The translations under genes and the position numbers were made by a program. Below, in pieces: positions 34,699 through 44,771 of a DNA stretch of 64,000 bases. The notes beneath the pieces were generated by a model. The model had not been told where the DNA came from. It was given only the letters and a program-made list of their open reading frames with translations, and did no database searches. Location: NCBI GenBank assembly GCA_037074705.1, contig CM073591.1, forward strand, positions 91,175,532-91,239,531, given 5' to 3'. This stretch comes from Zhengitettix transpicula. Its lineage: Eukaryota > Arthropoda > Insecta > Orthoptera > Tetrigidae. Each line of letters opens with the position of its first letter. The first letter of the stretch is position 1.

Positions 34699-35240
34699 AT
34701 ATATACCATAAATCTACTCCGAACATCTTTCACCAATCAATTTATCATGAATTTCAACAGTTTGCTTACACCGTGTTTCCGCATATTACAAACAGTAAGG
34801 ATGGGATTCATTAAAGAATTTTCGGTTACATTTATCTTACATATGTTACATGATGGCTCTTTAACTATAAAATCATGTATGCTATACATTTACATTGTTA
34901 CATGGCACGGGTTCATGCATTTTCACTAAGATTTTTAAATAGCGTTCATTTACATTGTAAGCGATTTTTAGGCTCTATATTATATTTTATGTATTACATT
35001 GACATAGAACAGCCGTTTGTTACACCGTTTATTGTCAAAAATTCATTACGTTAAAGTATAGAAAAATTTCGACAGTCATTTAAACCCAAAACACTTTGGT
35101 TAATGGTATCCAAATTAATAACATGTACAAACAACTTAAATATGACAGCTAAGGTACGTTTTTTTAGACACCTACCTCTTTCTACAGGAAGAAACACTAT
35201 TTCAGTGTACTGTAACGCGTATATTTTGGTTTAGTTTTGC
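34699..35240. other. Anonymous AT-rich DNA
   Basis: Nothing recognised. Confidence 0.5.
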
Positions 35241-36010
35241 TTTGTCTCGGAAGTGTTGTTTGCTGTGGTTTGGAATAATTCGAAATCGTGCATTGGCGGA
35301 CGGATACCGGGAGTTGTTTTCTGTGAAATGTTAGACGAGGTGTGCGTGGGGGTGGAGGAGATAAATATTTCCATCCAAGTAATTTTCGTGTCCTGTCTCG
35401 ATTGTTGGCCTCAACATGACAGAATAGTTGGCCATTGTTGACTACGGAACTGCAGCTGCGTGCTATAACTCTTGTAACAATGGAAGAATCAGTGAAACTG
35501 ACATTTCGACGAAGTTTTCTAATAATGAAAAAAGTAAAAGAATGGGAGGCTGTAATGGAGGGAACGGAGATAAGCTTCTGAAACTGGATAGTTGTACTGT
35601 GCTCACCGCAGCTGGTGGATGTGATTATGAGAGGCTCCGTATTGCGTTATGTGTATACGTTTTAAGTGTCAGCGATCTACAAATCTCATGAGTTCTGCTG
35701 TAAACTTTTCCAAGTTGTTGCCTCTGATATAGTCCGAGGCAGAATCGTCGTGAGAAAGGGGCCACAATTTGTTAGTGAAGAGTTCATCGAAGCCACACAA
35801 TTTAGTACGACGGCTTGTCAGCAATCAATCCCGCAGGCCGACGCCTTAGCCAGTGGTCAACCCCTGAGTCGACGCCTTACAATGGTCCTGATTGAAGCCA
35901 TCACTGCAGTTAACCCGTTCTGCCGGCTGTGAGACACGGAGACGTCGGTACGAGAGCTACAGCAGGCAACACAACACAGAATAGCAGTACGTATTTGGTA
36001 CGGGCAGCAG
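35241..36010 (+). other. GC-richer island with three overlapping open frames
   Basis: Composition rises clearly above background across about 770 bases. Frames 35253-35441, 35428-35691 and 35666-35932 follow one another in different phases with no recognisable domain (for example KRMGGCNGGNGDKLLKLDSC). A host exon cluster, untranslated first exon, or old retroelement would all fit. No splice pattern is good enough to choose. Confidence 0.3.
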
Positions 36011-36689
36011 AATTCTTCTACGTAAAAACCACAGGTGCCTGAGATAAGAGTTTTTCATGCTTAACTGTAATAAACTTATTACAAATTCTTTAATGGTCAA
36101 TAATAATTTTTTGATTTAACCTAAAAACCCAGCCCACAAAAATAATTCTTTACTATACTATATCGTTAATATAATGTAGCATCCGGGTTTGATTTCCGCT
36201 TCGCCTTCTTAATCGATCTAAAAATTAATGGCAATATCTGTTGTAAAACCAGAGACACCAAAAGGTTTACAATACAGTATCAGTTAATTTTGAATATCCA
36301 TAAACCGCTATTAATGTAGAACAATTTTATGAGACGATAATACCAAAAACATATAAAGCCGTTTCATTAAACAGCGAAATAGAATGCTTAATATTCGTAC
36401 TGACGTTATATGATATAATTTGCAAATTTTTGTTAGTTGTAATAATACTTTTTATATACGTGACGATAAAATTTTAAACTGTAGTAAAATTTTGGCTTTG
36501 AGTAACCATATGAAATTAAAAACTATTGCTTAGATGATTGACATTAAATAAGAACCTGTGTTCTTAACCAAGTATTATTAAGGTACGTTAAATCCATGAC
36601 TTCATTATTAAATTAAGCTGAATCCATGGACACTAATAAATAATTTAAAACACGTATTGGTTAGATTGGTAAAAATTGTAATTCTTAAA
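36011..36689. other. Anonymous AT-rich DNA
   Basis: A B-box-like gggtttgatttcc at about 36186 may be the end of a decayed SINE head; nothing else recognised. Confidence 0.4.
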
Positions 36690-37700
36690 ATTGGGAGGAA
36701 AACCTTTTTTTTTCAACGCAGTCTCCTTTTAGCTCAAAACACTTTTCCCATTCAAAAGCTCGGATACCCTCCTTAAAGTGAGAACCATCGAGCTCCTCAA
36801 AATAGACCATTCATAAAATCCACTTCTTCATTGTTGGCAAATCTTTTACCACCGAACCATTTTTTCGAGATTTGAAAGAGAGTATTATCAGAGGGAACTT
36901 AATCTAGCGAATAGGGTGCGTGAGGAAGCAATTCGAACTTCAACTAATTGATTTCGGGTATCACGATAATGGATGCGTGAACTGGTGCATTTTCCTGATG
37001 CAGCAACGCTTTCGTTTTAGCCAAATGCGGCAGGTTTTCTTGATTTTATCTCTCAAACGCTGCAATAAGTTCGCATAATACTCGTCGTTGATTGTTTAAG
37101 TAATCAACGAAAATTATTCCATGCGCATCCTAAAAAAGTTACGCCATGACCTTGCTAGCGGTTGGAACTGTCTTCGCTTTCTTTGGAACCGATTCTGCCC
37201 CTTTCAGATCATTGGTTTGTCTGTTCGTTCGTGTCAGGAGTGAAGTAACGGACCCTTGCTTCGTACATCGTCATTAATCAACGCAAAATCTCTGATTCAT
37301 TCCTCTGAAACATGGCGAAACACACGATTGAAATTTCCATTATAGAAAAACGCGGCACCAAACTTAGGCACAGCTTTCTCATGTCTAAACTGTCAGTCAA
37401 TATACGGTGAACAGCAATTATTCGATTGCGTACCTTGGCAGCTATCTCACGAACTTTTAGTCGATGGTCATTCAATACCTTTCATGGATTTTCGTCTTCA
37501 TTTCTGGTGTGGTCACTTGATTTGGTCCACAATTGCGATGTTCGTCTCGGCAGCTCATTTAAACTCTTCCACCTATTATTTTATTGCTGTAAAAGAAGGA
37601 CCAGATTCCGGGAGAGTAAAACCTACCTACACTTTGATATTGGTTGTACTGAGACCTTTGAAATGAAAGTATAATATCACATAAAGATATCTATTTTTTT
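36690..37700 (-). pseudogene. Mariner transposase relic
   Basis: Read on the minus strand from about 37690: HFKGLSTTNIK, GPSFTAIK, VTTPEMKTKIHERY, then DHRLKVREIAAKVRNR and DMRKLCLSLVPR (N-terminal helix-turn-helix region). The catalytic part has DAHGIIFVDYL, QENAPVHAS and PYSLD.VPSD, and the end has KKWFGGKRFANNEEV, FEELDGSHFKEGI and ELKGDCVEK. The order and the span of about 1 kb match a full mariner (DD34D) transposase of about 345 residues. Several frameshifts and in-frame stops break it. The second acidic residue is Glu where mariners have HDNAP. Terminal inverted repeats are not clear. It is immobile. Confidence 0.9.
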
Positions 37701-37997
37701 CCATATTTATTGCTGTGAAGCAAACTGTAAACAATTTAGCGTTTTCAAATTTAGTGGTTATAGCGTTGGTACTTTCGACCACTTTTGTTTTCCAAACACC
37801 AATCCGCCAACTATACGGGAGGTAGGGTATTTCTGGAACTACCAATGTATAAGCAGCTGTATTTTAGTTATAAAAAAAGCGCGAAATAATTCATCCAATG
37901 TTTTCAACTCAAAATACACTCACAATGTTTTTCATTTTTCATTTTCTTAGCCTATAATATTCCTATTCCTTCATCCCTGAAGTTTCAATTGTAGCCA
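37701..37997. other. Flank of the mariner relic
   Basis: Should contain the 5' terminal repeat of the mariner. gattggt / accaatc words at 36671 and 37798 are candidate inner matches, but too short to call. Confidence 0.3.
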
Positions 37998-38345
37998 GTG
38001 TGGCAATCATGGACCGTTTTATTTCTTTTACTTTACTTTTTGAAGAGTAATATTCTTGAAAAAGTCATTACCGTTCTAAATTTACGTAAATCCGAATATT
38101 ACAAAAGTATCAGCCACATAAATGGAAATCAACATTATTCTGAACCGACAGATGCATCTTGTGACTCAAGATGTTTTAAGGTAATAAAAGAAAAGACTAA
38201 CAGCAATCCGTTGGTGTATAATTTACTCCGTAATACCGCGAAAGCTTCCCAGTATGACAGGAAGCGGTCACAGTCAGGGTCACAAACGTCATCAGTTTTC
38301 CCGGCTATGAGGTGGTTTTCTGATATGCATTCTGCGGGAAATTAA
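37998..38345 (+). CDS. Unrecognised 115-codon open frame, partly repeat
   Basis: The C-terminal third overlaps dispersed repeat G, so that part is not host coding. The N-terminus is hydrophobic (TVLFLLLYFL) and AT-driven. I do not regard it as a likely gene. Confidence 0.12.
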   Translation: MWQSWTVLFLLLYFLKSNILEKVITVLNLRKSEYYKSISHINGNQHYSEPTDASCDSRCFKVIKEKTNSNPLVYNLLRNTAKASQYDRKRSQSGSQTSSVFPAMRWFSDMHSAGN

Positions 38346-38368
38346 GCGAGTTTAGGAAAGTCAATGGA
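38272..38368 (+). repeat. Dispersed repeat G, copy 2
   Basis: Shares ordered words with 27417-27503 (tcagggtcRcMaacgt, then a ctatgaggtgg block, gagtttaggaaagtcaatgg). Preceded here by gacaggaagcggtcacagtc, which may belong to the same unit. Confidence 0.5.
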
Positions 38369-39368
38369 AAAAAAATTGTCATTTAAATATTAGACTTGTA
38401 TGTTATTTATCCATTTAAAAACCAAGTATAGATTATCTACCGAACTTTGAGTTCATTTTAGTGTTTTGTGAAAACTTAAACATGCACCAAAAGTAATTCC
38501 CAGGCAAAACATATATATGACATGGTATTAAAACGCATAAACAATGATTATAATATATGGTTAAAGACAATATTAGAATATACAAAAAATAATATGAATA
38601 ATATTTATTAATTGATTAGGGCAGTAACACTCCCGGTTCATTAAAGATTTTTTTGGCCCTAGGCATAATCTTTATTTCTCGACTGTTCCGAAGAATACAG
38701 ACACTGTTTATCGTTATTTACATTGAGCGGTTAATACCATACATTATTGCATTTAAGAACATTTTGCTCTATAATTATTGATGTTACTAAGGATTGATTT
38801 TACAACTTAAGATAATCGATGATGACAATATGATTAGTTCTTGTCTCAAAAAATACAATGCATTATACATTCAGATAAAAATAGTCTTTATTTTTAACTT
38901 TTTATCGCCAGCTTATTGCAGGAGTGCACAAAGTGATGGAGAGATGAAGCCGGGGTCGAGTCTCGGGCAAATTTTATAACGTTTTCGCCTATCAATTATG
39001 CTCTTAAGCGCTGAGTTCCATTGAAAGCATTTCTTCTGTTATTGGATACGTATTTATTTTCCTAAATACTATTTTTAGCTTCAGTGCTACAGTATGGAGA
39101 CGTGGAAAAAAAATAAAACTTTCTAGAGAACTATAAATTGTCATTTTATAGCTTCTGCACTTCATTGACGTTAATAAAGAAACTGGTGGAAGAGACACTC
39201 TAACTAATAAAGAAAATTTTAAATGATGTGTTTGAACTTGATATATTTTTAAAAAATAAAGGAAAGAAGGAAAGGTGGAGGCGTATCTGAAATTGAAACT
39301 CGGCTTCGCCACTCAGGACAACAGGAATTTCTTCAAATTTTCGGAGAAGGAATTTACATTTTAATTAT
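38369..39368. other. Anonymous AT-rich DNA
   Basis: Nothing recognised; the frame at 39004-39312 (minus) is unremarkable. Confidence 0.5.
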
Positions 39369-40338
39369 ATACTGTAATAATAAAATAAATGGGTCGTTTA
39401 ATTTATTTTTAATTAAATGAATTTACCTCACGTGAAGCGCCAAAATGTAATAATCAAATGGAAGGCTTTTAATTAAATGAAATAATCAACAAGAATTTAA
39501 ACCAATTACAATTTAAAATATTAATTTTTCAGGGTCTCTATTGGGTTTGATAATGGACACAACAAGTTGTTTCAAAAATCTTATTAACAAACAGTTTACA
39601 TTTACCTAAACAATACGTCGATAGAAATAAATTAAAAAGAAAATAAATTAACTTGACAATTAAAATAGAAAGAAATCTGACTTCTATCCTTTAATTACGT
39701 TTACATAAATCATTATTTTTGTATTTTGTTACTCACATCTGTCCAGCTGGTTCCAGCATTCCTTTTTGTTTTCGGGAGTACGCTATTGCAAAATTTTTAC
39801 TCTGATTCTAATATCGGGTCACAGATTTTACACTCTTTAAGTCAACCTTGATAGGCTCCCAGGAACTCGGATGATCCTCCTTTTTGGTCAGCTATCTGGT
39901 GACCGCTTGCCTTATATGAATCCTGTGATTCATAGATTTGTTAGTCTTTTTACCGCTTGGGACTTAAACTGCAACTTTACTGTTCCTGGCTGGCTACAGA
40001 CGTACACTGCTTTTACTTAGCAATATTTACAATTTAAATGCTTCCGTGAATGTTTTTACTTTGTCTTCAACTCACAAGTTTGCTTAATGATACATTAAAC
40101 GACGGCTAGTCTCTGCTCTAGTATCATTTGTTCCGTCCTCCGAAAAGTCCCGTCACCAACTAACTATCGTAATCTCGAGTTTTTAGCGCGCATACGCCAT
40201 TTTGACTTTCCGACAAAGCAACAGAGCTCGGCTTTTCTATTGTTGCTTTGTTCGATAAGACCGCTATAATGTATTTCTCAAACAATTTAAATTTTATGAT
40301 CAAACAATTAATGTCCTAACTAATTGGCATTACAATAC
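39369..40338 (-). mobile_element. LTR relic E3: LTR, primer-binding-like site and 3' LTR stub
   Basis: Body 39373-40334, with ATAC duplicated on both sides (39369-39372, 40335-40338). On the sense (minus) strand a single LTR (40334 to 39446, tgtaatgccaatt... to ...attattaca) is followed by ttttggcgcttcacgtgagg, which resembles the TGGCGCCCAACGTGGGG primer-binding site of gypsy elements. About 50 more bases end in attattaca at 39373. This looks like a complete insertion whose internal region and almost all of the 3' LTR were deleted. Confidence 0.78.
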
Positions 40339-41383
40339 TTTTATAACTATCACAAATTATAGGTTATTTACATTTATCTTTAAATTTCCATGTAATAATT
40401 CATACCTTTAATGTATTTTATTTTTTCAGTCTTGTATAATGTGTATTGATTTCAGTAGCACTTTACATAATTCCCATATTGGTGTGATGCTCAAGCGTTT
40501 TGTGAATATGGGTTTACTATGCCTGGTTCTAATTATTCTGATGATTATTTCATCCTTGCGATTCAGCTTGTTGTTTTTAAAGAATTAAAGTCATTCATAT
40601 CTTTCTACGTATTTGCCTACTTTCAATTTTTTCCATCTTCTATTCAACTGATTTTGAATTTCACTACCTATATGAATATTATGTGCGTTTCTGCCACTAG
40701 CAGCCGTAATAGTGAGCTGTATGAATTAACAAATCCGTTCAACCTCCATATATAGAATTTGTAAGGTTATTTTATTGATTAGGTTATTGATTTTTGAAGA
40801 AATTGGTAATTGTTGGTTGGTTTTACTGTTAAGAATTCTGCATCGTTGTGATGTGTCATTTTTTATAATTGGGTTATAGGAGATTAAAACTTTTTTGTGA
40901 TTGGTTGTGTATTACGTCAAGCTTCTTCAGTAGTTTGCTTGTGGCTTTAGAATATAATATCCAACCATAATCTATTTTGGTTCGAATTATGACTCTGTAT
41001 GTTGTCTGTAGTATTTCCTTATCACCTCCCAAGTTTTTGCGAGAAAGCCATAATTTATATCATATGACAGCTTGATGTCAAAATATATTCCCGGTATTTA
41101 TATATTATTATTCTCTTTCCAAAGAATTAAATAAATTGTTGGGATTTAATCAACAGTTTCACCCTGATCCAACAAATACAACTCTCACCGATGTTGTTCT
41201 TGAGTTGTAACGGCGCCAAATTAATCGTGCGCATTTCTCATAGTACTTTCTTCTGCTAGGGAACCGTATTTTCACATCGACCGCCTTTACAACTATTTTT
41301 TTTACATTAGACCCCTCATTTTTTATTATAATACATTCATAATGGATCAAGTTTCAGTTGTAGAGACAATCCAGTAACCAACC
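40339..41383. other. Anonymous AT-rich DNA
   Basis: No gene recognised. A GC-richer stretch at 41155-41350 has a 63-codon minus-strand frame without any domain. Confidence 0.45.
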
Positions 41384-41391
41384 TTATAAAT

Positions 41392-41635
41392 ATGAATATA
41401 TATTTTATTAATTAATAACACAGACACTTTTTCTTTTTATGAATGCTATGACGACGTTTCGATAGCACAACTAAACGATTAACTAGTTTATTATATTAAA
41501 TTGGAAAATACCTGAAGAAGATACAAAAAAGGCATCTAAACGTCGTCATAATATAAATAAAAAATAAAAAGTGCCTGTATGAGGTCATCAATTGTTTTAT
41601 TAATTCAAAACAGACGTTAAATTAAAACTTTTATT
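41392..41635. mobile_element. Inverted-repeat element F1 with hammerhead-like motif
   Basis: The arms ttaataacacagacactttt...atgacgacgtttcgata and (ca)tctaaacgtcgtcat...aaaagtgcctgtatg are inverted copies around a centre of about 60 bases. The right arm carries a plus-strand motif. The outer right part (caattgttttattaattc, aaaacagacgttaaatt) matches the left arm of F2 inverted. Possible target duplication ttataaat at 41384 and 41636, but AT-rich and weak. The arrangement parallels the Penelope-derived units. Confidence 0.65.
41507..41549 (+). ncRNA. Hammerhead-like motif in F1
   Basis: CTGAAGA box (41512-41518), helix II gatac/gcatc with one mismatch, TAAAC for GAAAC, then gtcgtcat. The GAAA change should inactivate it. 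Confidence 0.45.
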
Positions 41636-41649
41636 TTATAAATTTATAT

Positions 41650-42085
41650 TGAATTATTAATTTATAAAATAATGTAATTACTAATGTAATTAAAATATTG
41701 TTTTTTAAAATTTAAAGCAATAGATGTGTTTGGTACTACACCATAATAGTTTTTAATTAGGTGCGTAATTAGTTAATAATAATAGTAAATCCCCGCATTC
41801 TGTAATATGTAATCGATTTCATGTTTTTCTTAATAAATTTTTAACGTGACTAAATACTGCCTTAACCAATATAACCATATGGAATATATTTACATTTCCA
41901 ACATTTGGCGCGATTTAGATCCATGGATTACACCACCTTGTGGAAATCTACATTATGTTTATACATATTAAAACGTATATCTAATAATTCCTTAAATATT
42001 AAATAAAAAAAAATAGAAAATTTTTTATACCCAAGGAATACTATAGACCCTTTCTAAACTTGTAACAAACCTCATGGGATACACT
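41650..42085. other. Anonymous AT-rich DNA
   Basis: Nothing recognised. Confidence 0.5.
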
Positions 42086-42087
42086 TG

Positions 42088-42120
42088 GACCCTGATGAGA
42101 ATTCCTGATTTAAACCTTAT
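42088..42120 (+). ncRNA. Isolated hammerhead-like motif
   Basis: Exact CTGATGA (42092-42098), a 4-bp hairpin GAAT/ATTT (one wobble), then TAAACC. The GAAA box is mutated. With no clear terminal-repeat context, this is the least certain of the group. Confidence 0.28.
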
Positions 42121-42687
42121 AATTAAAGTTTTGTAGTTGCTGGCGAGGCACAACGATCGTGACGTCTGGCAAATTGTCAACGTACTTACAGTTTTATTGA
42201 GTATAAACCTAGCGTGTTTGTTGATTCACCGGACTGTGAATACTTGTACGCTATAAGAAAGGTTCTGTACGCATACGTCATTTCCTTAAATGATTAGGTA
42301 ACAACCTAAAAAATTTTGATGTAGTTGGTTGAAAGCTAATTATTCTAATTCTATACTTTTTTTCGTATGTTTTTAAAATTTATTATCTAAAAACAAGTAT
42401 TTTCCGACCATTATTTATTTATTTTAAGTGTACTTGTTAGTTGATTGTTATTCCCTACGATACTATGAAATCCCGTTGGTTGTCTTTCAGTCTTGGCATG
42501 GTGACCTTATAGTAACGTAGTTCATTGACACTGAAATGCTGTTTAAAATTGTTTAGTAATTATTAAAGATGTTCCAAATTTTTTAACTTTTGTTACATAG
42601 AGACAGATGACTTTTATCGTTTTAATATTTTTTTATACAAAAAATAGTATTTTAGTAAAACCTAATTTGTTTTTGATAAAATTGTTG

Positions 42688-42729
42688 GGACCCGATGAAG
42701 GTACAAAGATGTATTGAAACATCATAGGC
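42688..42729 (+). ncRNA. Hammerhead-like motif, unassigned family
   Basis: CCGATGA (U4 changed) at 42692-42698, helix II ggtac/gtatt with wobble pairs, intact GAAAC, then atcatagg. The atca ending differs from family C and is closer to the 56.2-kb motif. Confidence 0.35.
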
Positions 42730-43096
42730 ATTTTAACTCGTTTTTTAGAACAAATGTCTGTCATTGTCGGAAAATATTTGTTATTCCTATCTGAGATCGT
42801 CCCCACAATGTCATATCAATTAGTTATATATTATTCCTTATTTACACTTTTGTCAACTCATGATCTTCCATTTTCGCCAAATATATCTAGCGTAGAGGCG
42901 GCGGAAATCGGAAAGGAAATAATTGGCACCAGTGCTTCGGTCCGATAAAATACTCTTTTGGTGTTCCGTTATGTATTTGACCTAACATACGAGGATGTTA
43001 ATCAATTTTTTTTTGGCATCAGTTTGTGTTCGGAAGATCAATGCCGAGATATCAGTGTTAGGTATGACGAATGAAATCTCGAGGCTAGTGGAGGTG

Positions 43097-43105
43097 GTAT
43101 ATATA
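43097..43105 (+). promoter_or_regulatory. TATA-box-like sequence in a GC-richer patch
   Basis: gtatatatac lies in a patch (43040-43330) with CpG-containing words (agtcgcacgtgt, gacgtcagtcagtgg). An arthropod-type initiator word TCAGT lies about 48 bases downstream, farther than the usual 30. No gene is seen after it, so this is a weak candidate only. Confidence 0.15.
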
Positions 43106-43408
43106 CAGTCGCACGTGTTTTGAGGAATGTTACAGGTTCGATGACGTCAGTCAGTGGTTTTCGAGACGCTCGAGTCACAGCCCCGTGGTGCTGACGCCAG
43201 GCTATCATCTTGCTTGACGCACTGCGCACTCTGCAAAAACACGATCCGTGGAACTGCTACCAAAAACAGATATCACATCCACTGCCACTTCCAACTTCCT
43301 TCTTCAGGGAACACACTCGAGTGGTGAAACAAAATATAAAGCATATCATGCTGCTGAAAATCACTACACAAGCAAGATTATATTTTGGAGCGTTAATAAA
43401 ATATATAT

Positions 43409-43754
43409 AAAAGAACTTATAAGTTTTAATTGAGCGTCTGTTTTGAATTAATAGAACAATTGATAACCTTATACCGACACATTAAATTATTAATTTGTAA
43501 TTATGACGACGTTTCGATACCTATTTATATTTTCTCCGGGTATTATCCAAATCAACACAGTAAAAATTTTCACAACTAAACGAAAAAGTTATTAAATTCA
43601 CACAGTTATTGCAACGTGGGTCCGAGGCACACTATTCATTTAACGTTAACAAGATTGAAGCAAGACTAAAATAAGATACAAAAAGGTATCGAAACGTCGT
43701 CATAAAAAAAATGTCTGTATATATTCATCAACTGATTTATTAAAAGAACTTATA
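43409..43754. mobile_element. Inverted-repeat element F2 with 13-bp duplication
   Basis: Body 43422-43741, 320 bp, flanked by identical aaaagaacttata (43409-43421 and 43742-43754). The left arm holds gcgtctgttttgaattaata, aacaattgataacc and atgacgacgtttcgatac. The right arm holds ggtatcgaaacgtcgtcat and tgtatatattcatcaactga, inverted. The centre has no coding. F1 is a relative. The perfect 13-bp duplication shows it inserted as a unit. Confidence 0.78.
43662..43703 (+). ncRNA. Hammerhead-like motif in F2
   Basis: Perfect 5-bp helix II (gatac/gtatc), intact GAAACGTC, then gtcat. The first box is decayed (ctaaaata). A mirrored, weaker copy lies on the minus strand at 43503-43545. Confidence 0.45.
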
Positions 43755-43930
43755 TTTCTAATTGATCTAAAACGAAATGAAACATTGACATTTTTTATGT
43801 CTAAAAATAAAATCGTGAGGGATTCCATAATGTGTGGTAGAGCAGATAATTTATTAAGCAGTTTTGAGGGGTTATAAAAAAGTAATTAGGGTATATATTT
43901 GTAAAACTTAGCAATACATAGTATTTAAGA

Positions 43931-44771
43931 TGAATTCACACTATACGTAACGTAAATGTCCCGCTACGGACCGACAACTTTGCGTCAAAATACTCTATAA
44001 TCTACTTTGAATGGTAGTGTCCACACAGACCGGCAACGTCATAGACCGGTAACGTTACGTTAACGTTGAGTCTTGAGGTATCTCTAGAAGAATAGTTTGA
44101 CGTGACGTTTCCTGTTCCAACCTGTCCGTTCCTCATCCATTCTGGTAATGTAAATGTAAAACCAGACCGTTCCCGTCGACGTTAGTTTGCCGTCTTTGAT
44201 ACCTACTTGTTTCTGTGTTAACAAAGTGTCTGTGTCATGTTATACTGAAAACGGGTGACGAAATACTGATCGAGAATGTGCAGTATGAAGAGTTGAACAA
44301 CATGACCCGCCAGAAGTTTTCTAATTTTTATATTAAATAAATATAGTTCAAATTTGATTGCATTTTGCTTATTTCTTCGTAGCAACTGCTTCGCGAAATG
44401 TAGAATTTTCCTTTTCAAATTTAGTCAAAAGGACATAAAACTGATAATGAGACATTCTCAAATATTTGTAAAAGGAAATTTCATCGTCTTCTAATTCCTT
44501 AAATAATTTATGGTATTCTCCAACAGGTTTTCTCTTAGTGAATATTTTTTGGATCCTTATTTTTTTTAGTTTGATTATTATCGTCTAATATTAATACAAT
44601 CATTGCTTAATCACCAGAAATAAATTTAGGCATTGGGATCAACAGCTAACACTAATGAAACATCAAAAGTAGCAAAACGAACGAATTGTCGGTTCGTGAC
44701 GGTGTGTTGGGAATGAACAGCTGATTTTACGTGACGGGACGTTCACGTTACGTATAGTGTGAATCGAGCTT
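43931..44771. mobile_element. Non-autonomous DNA transposon with terminal inverted repeats
   Basis: The left end attcacactatacgtaacgt (from 43934) and right end acgttacgtatagtgtgaat (to 44764) are perfect inverted copies over 20 bases, and similarity extends inward (aaatgtcccg / cgggacgttc). The 840-bp interior has acgt-rich subterminal blocks (ggcaacgtcatagaccggta, acgttacgttaacgttgag) and no transposase frame; the 66-codon minus-strand frame inside is not recognised. The flanking duplication is unclear. CpG-rich termini and subterminal repeats suit a PIF/Harbinger- or hAT-like MITE; I cannot assign the superfamily. Confidence 0.78.

Noticed and set aside
43097..43150. Confident core promoter
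   Set aside because: TATA-like and initiator-like words are too far apart and no gene follows; kept only as a weak feature.
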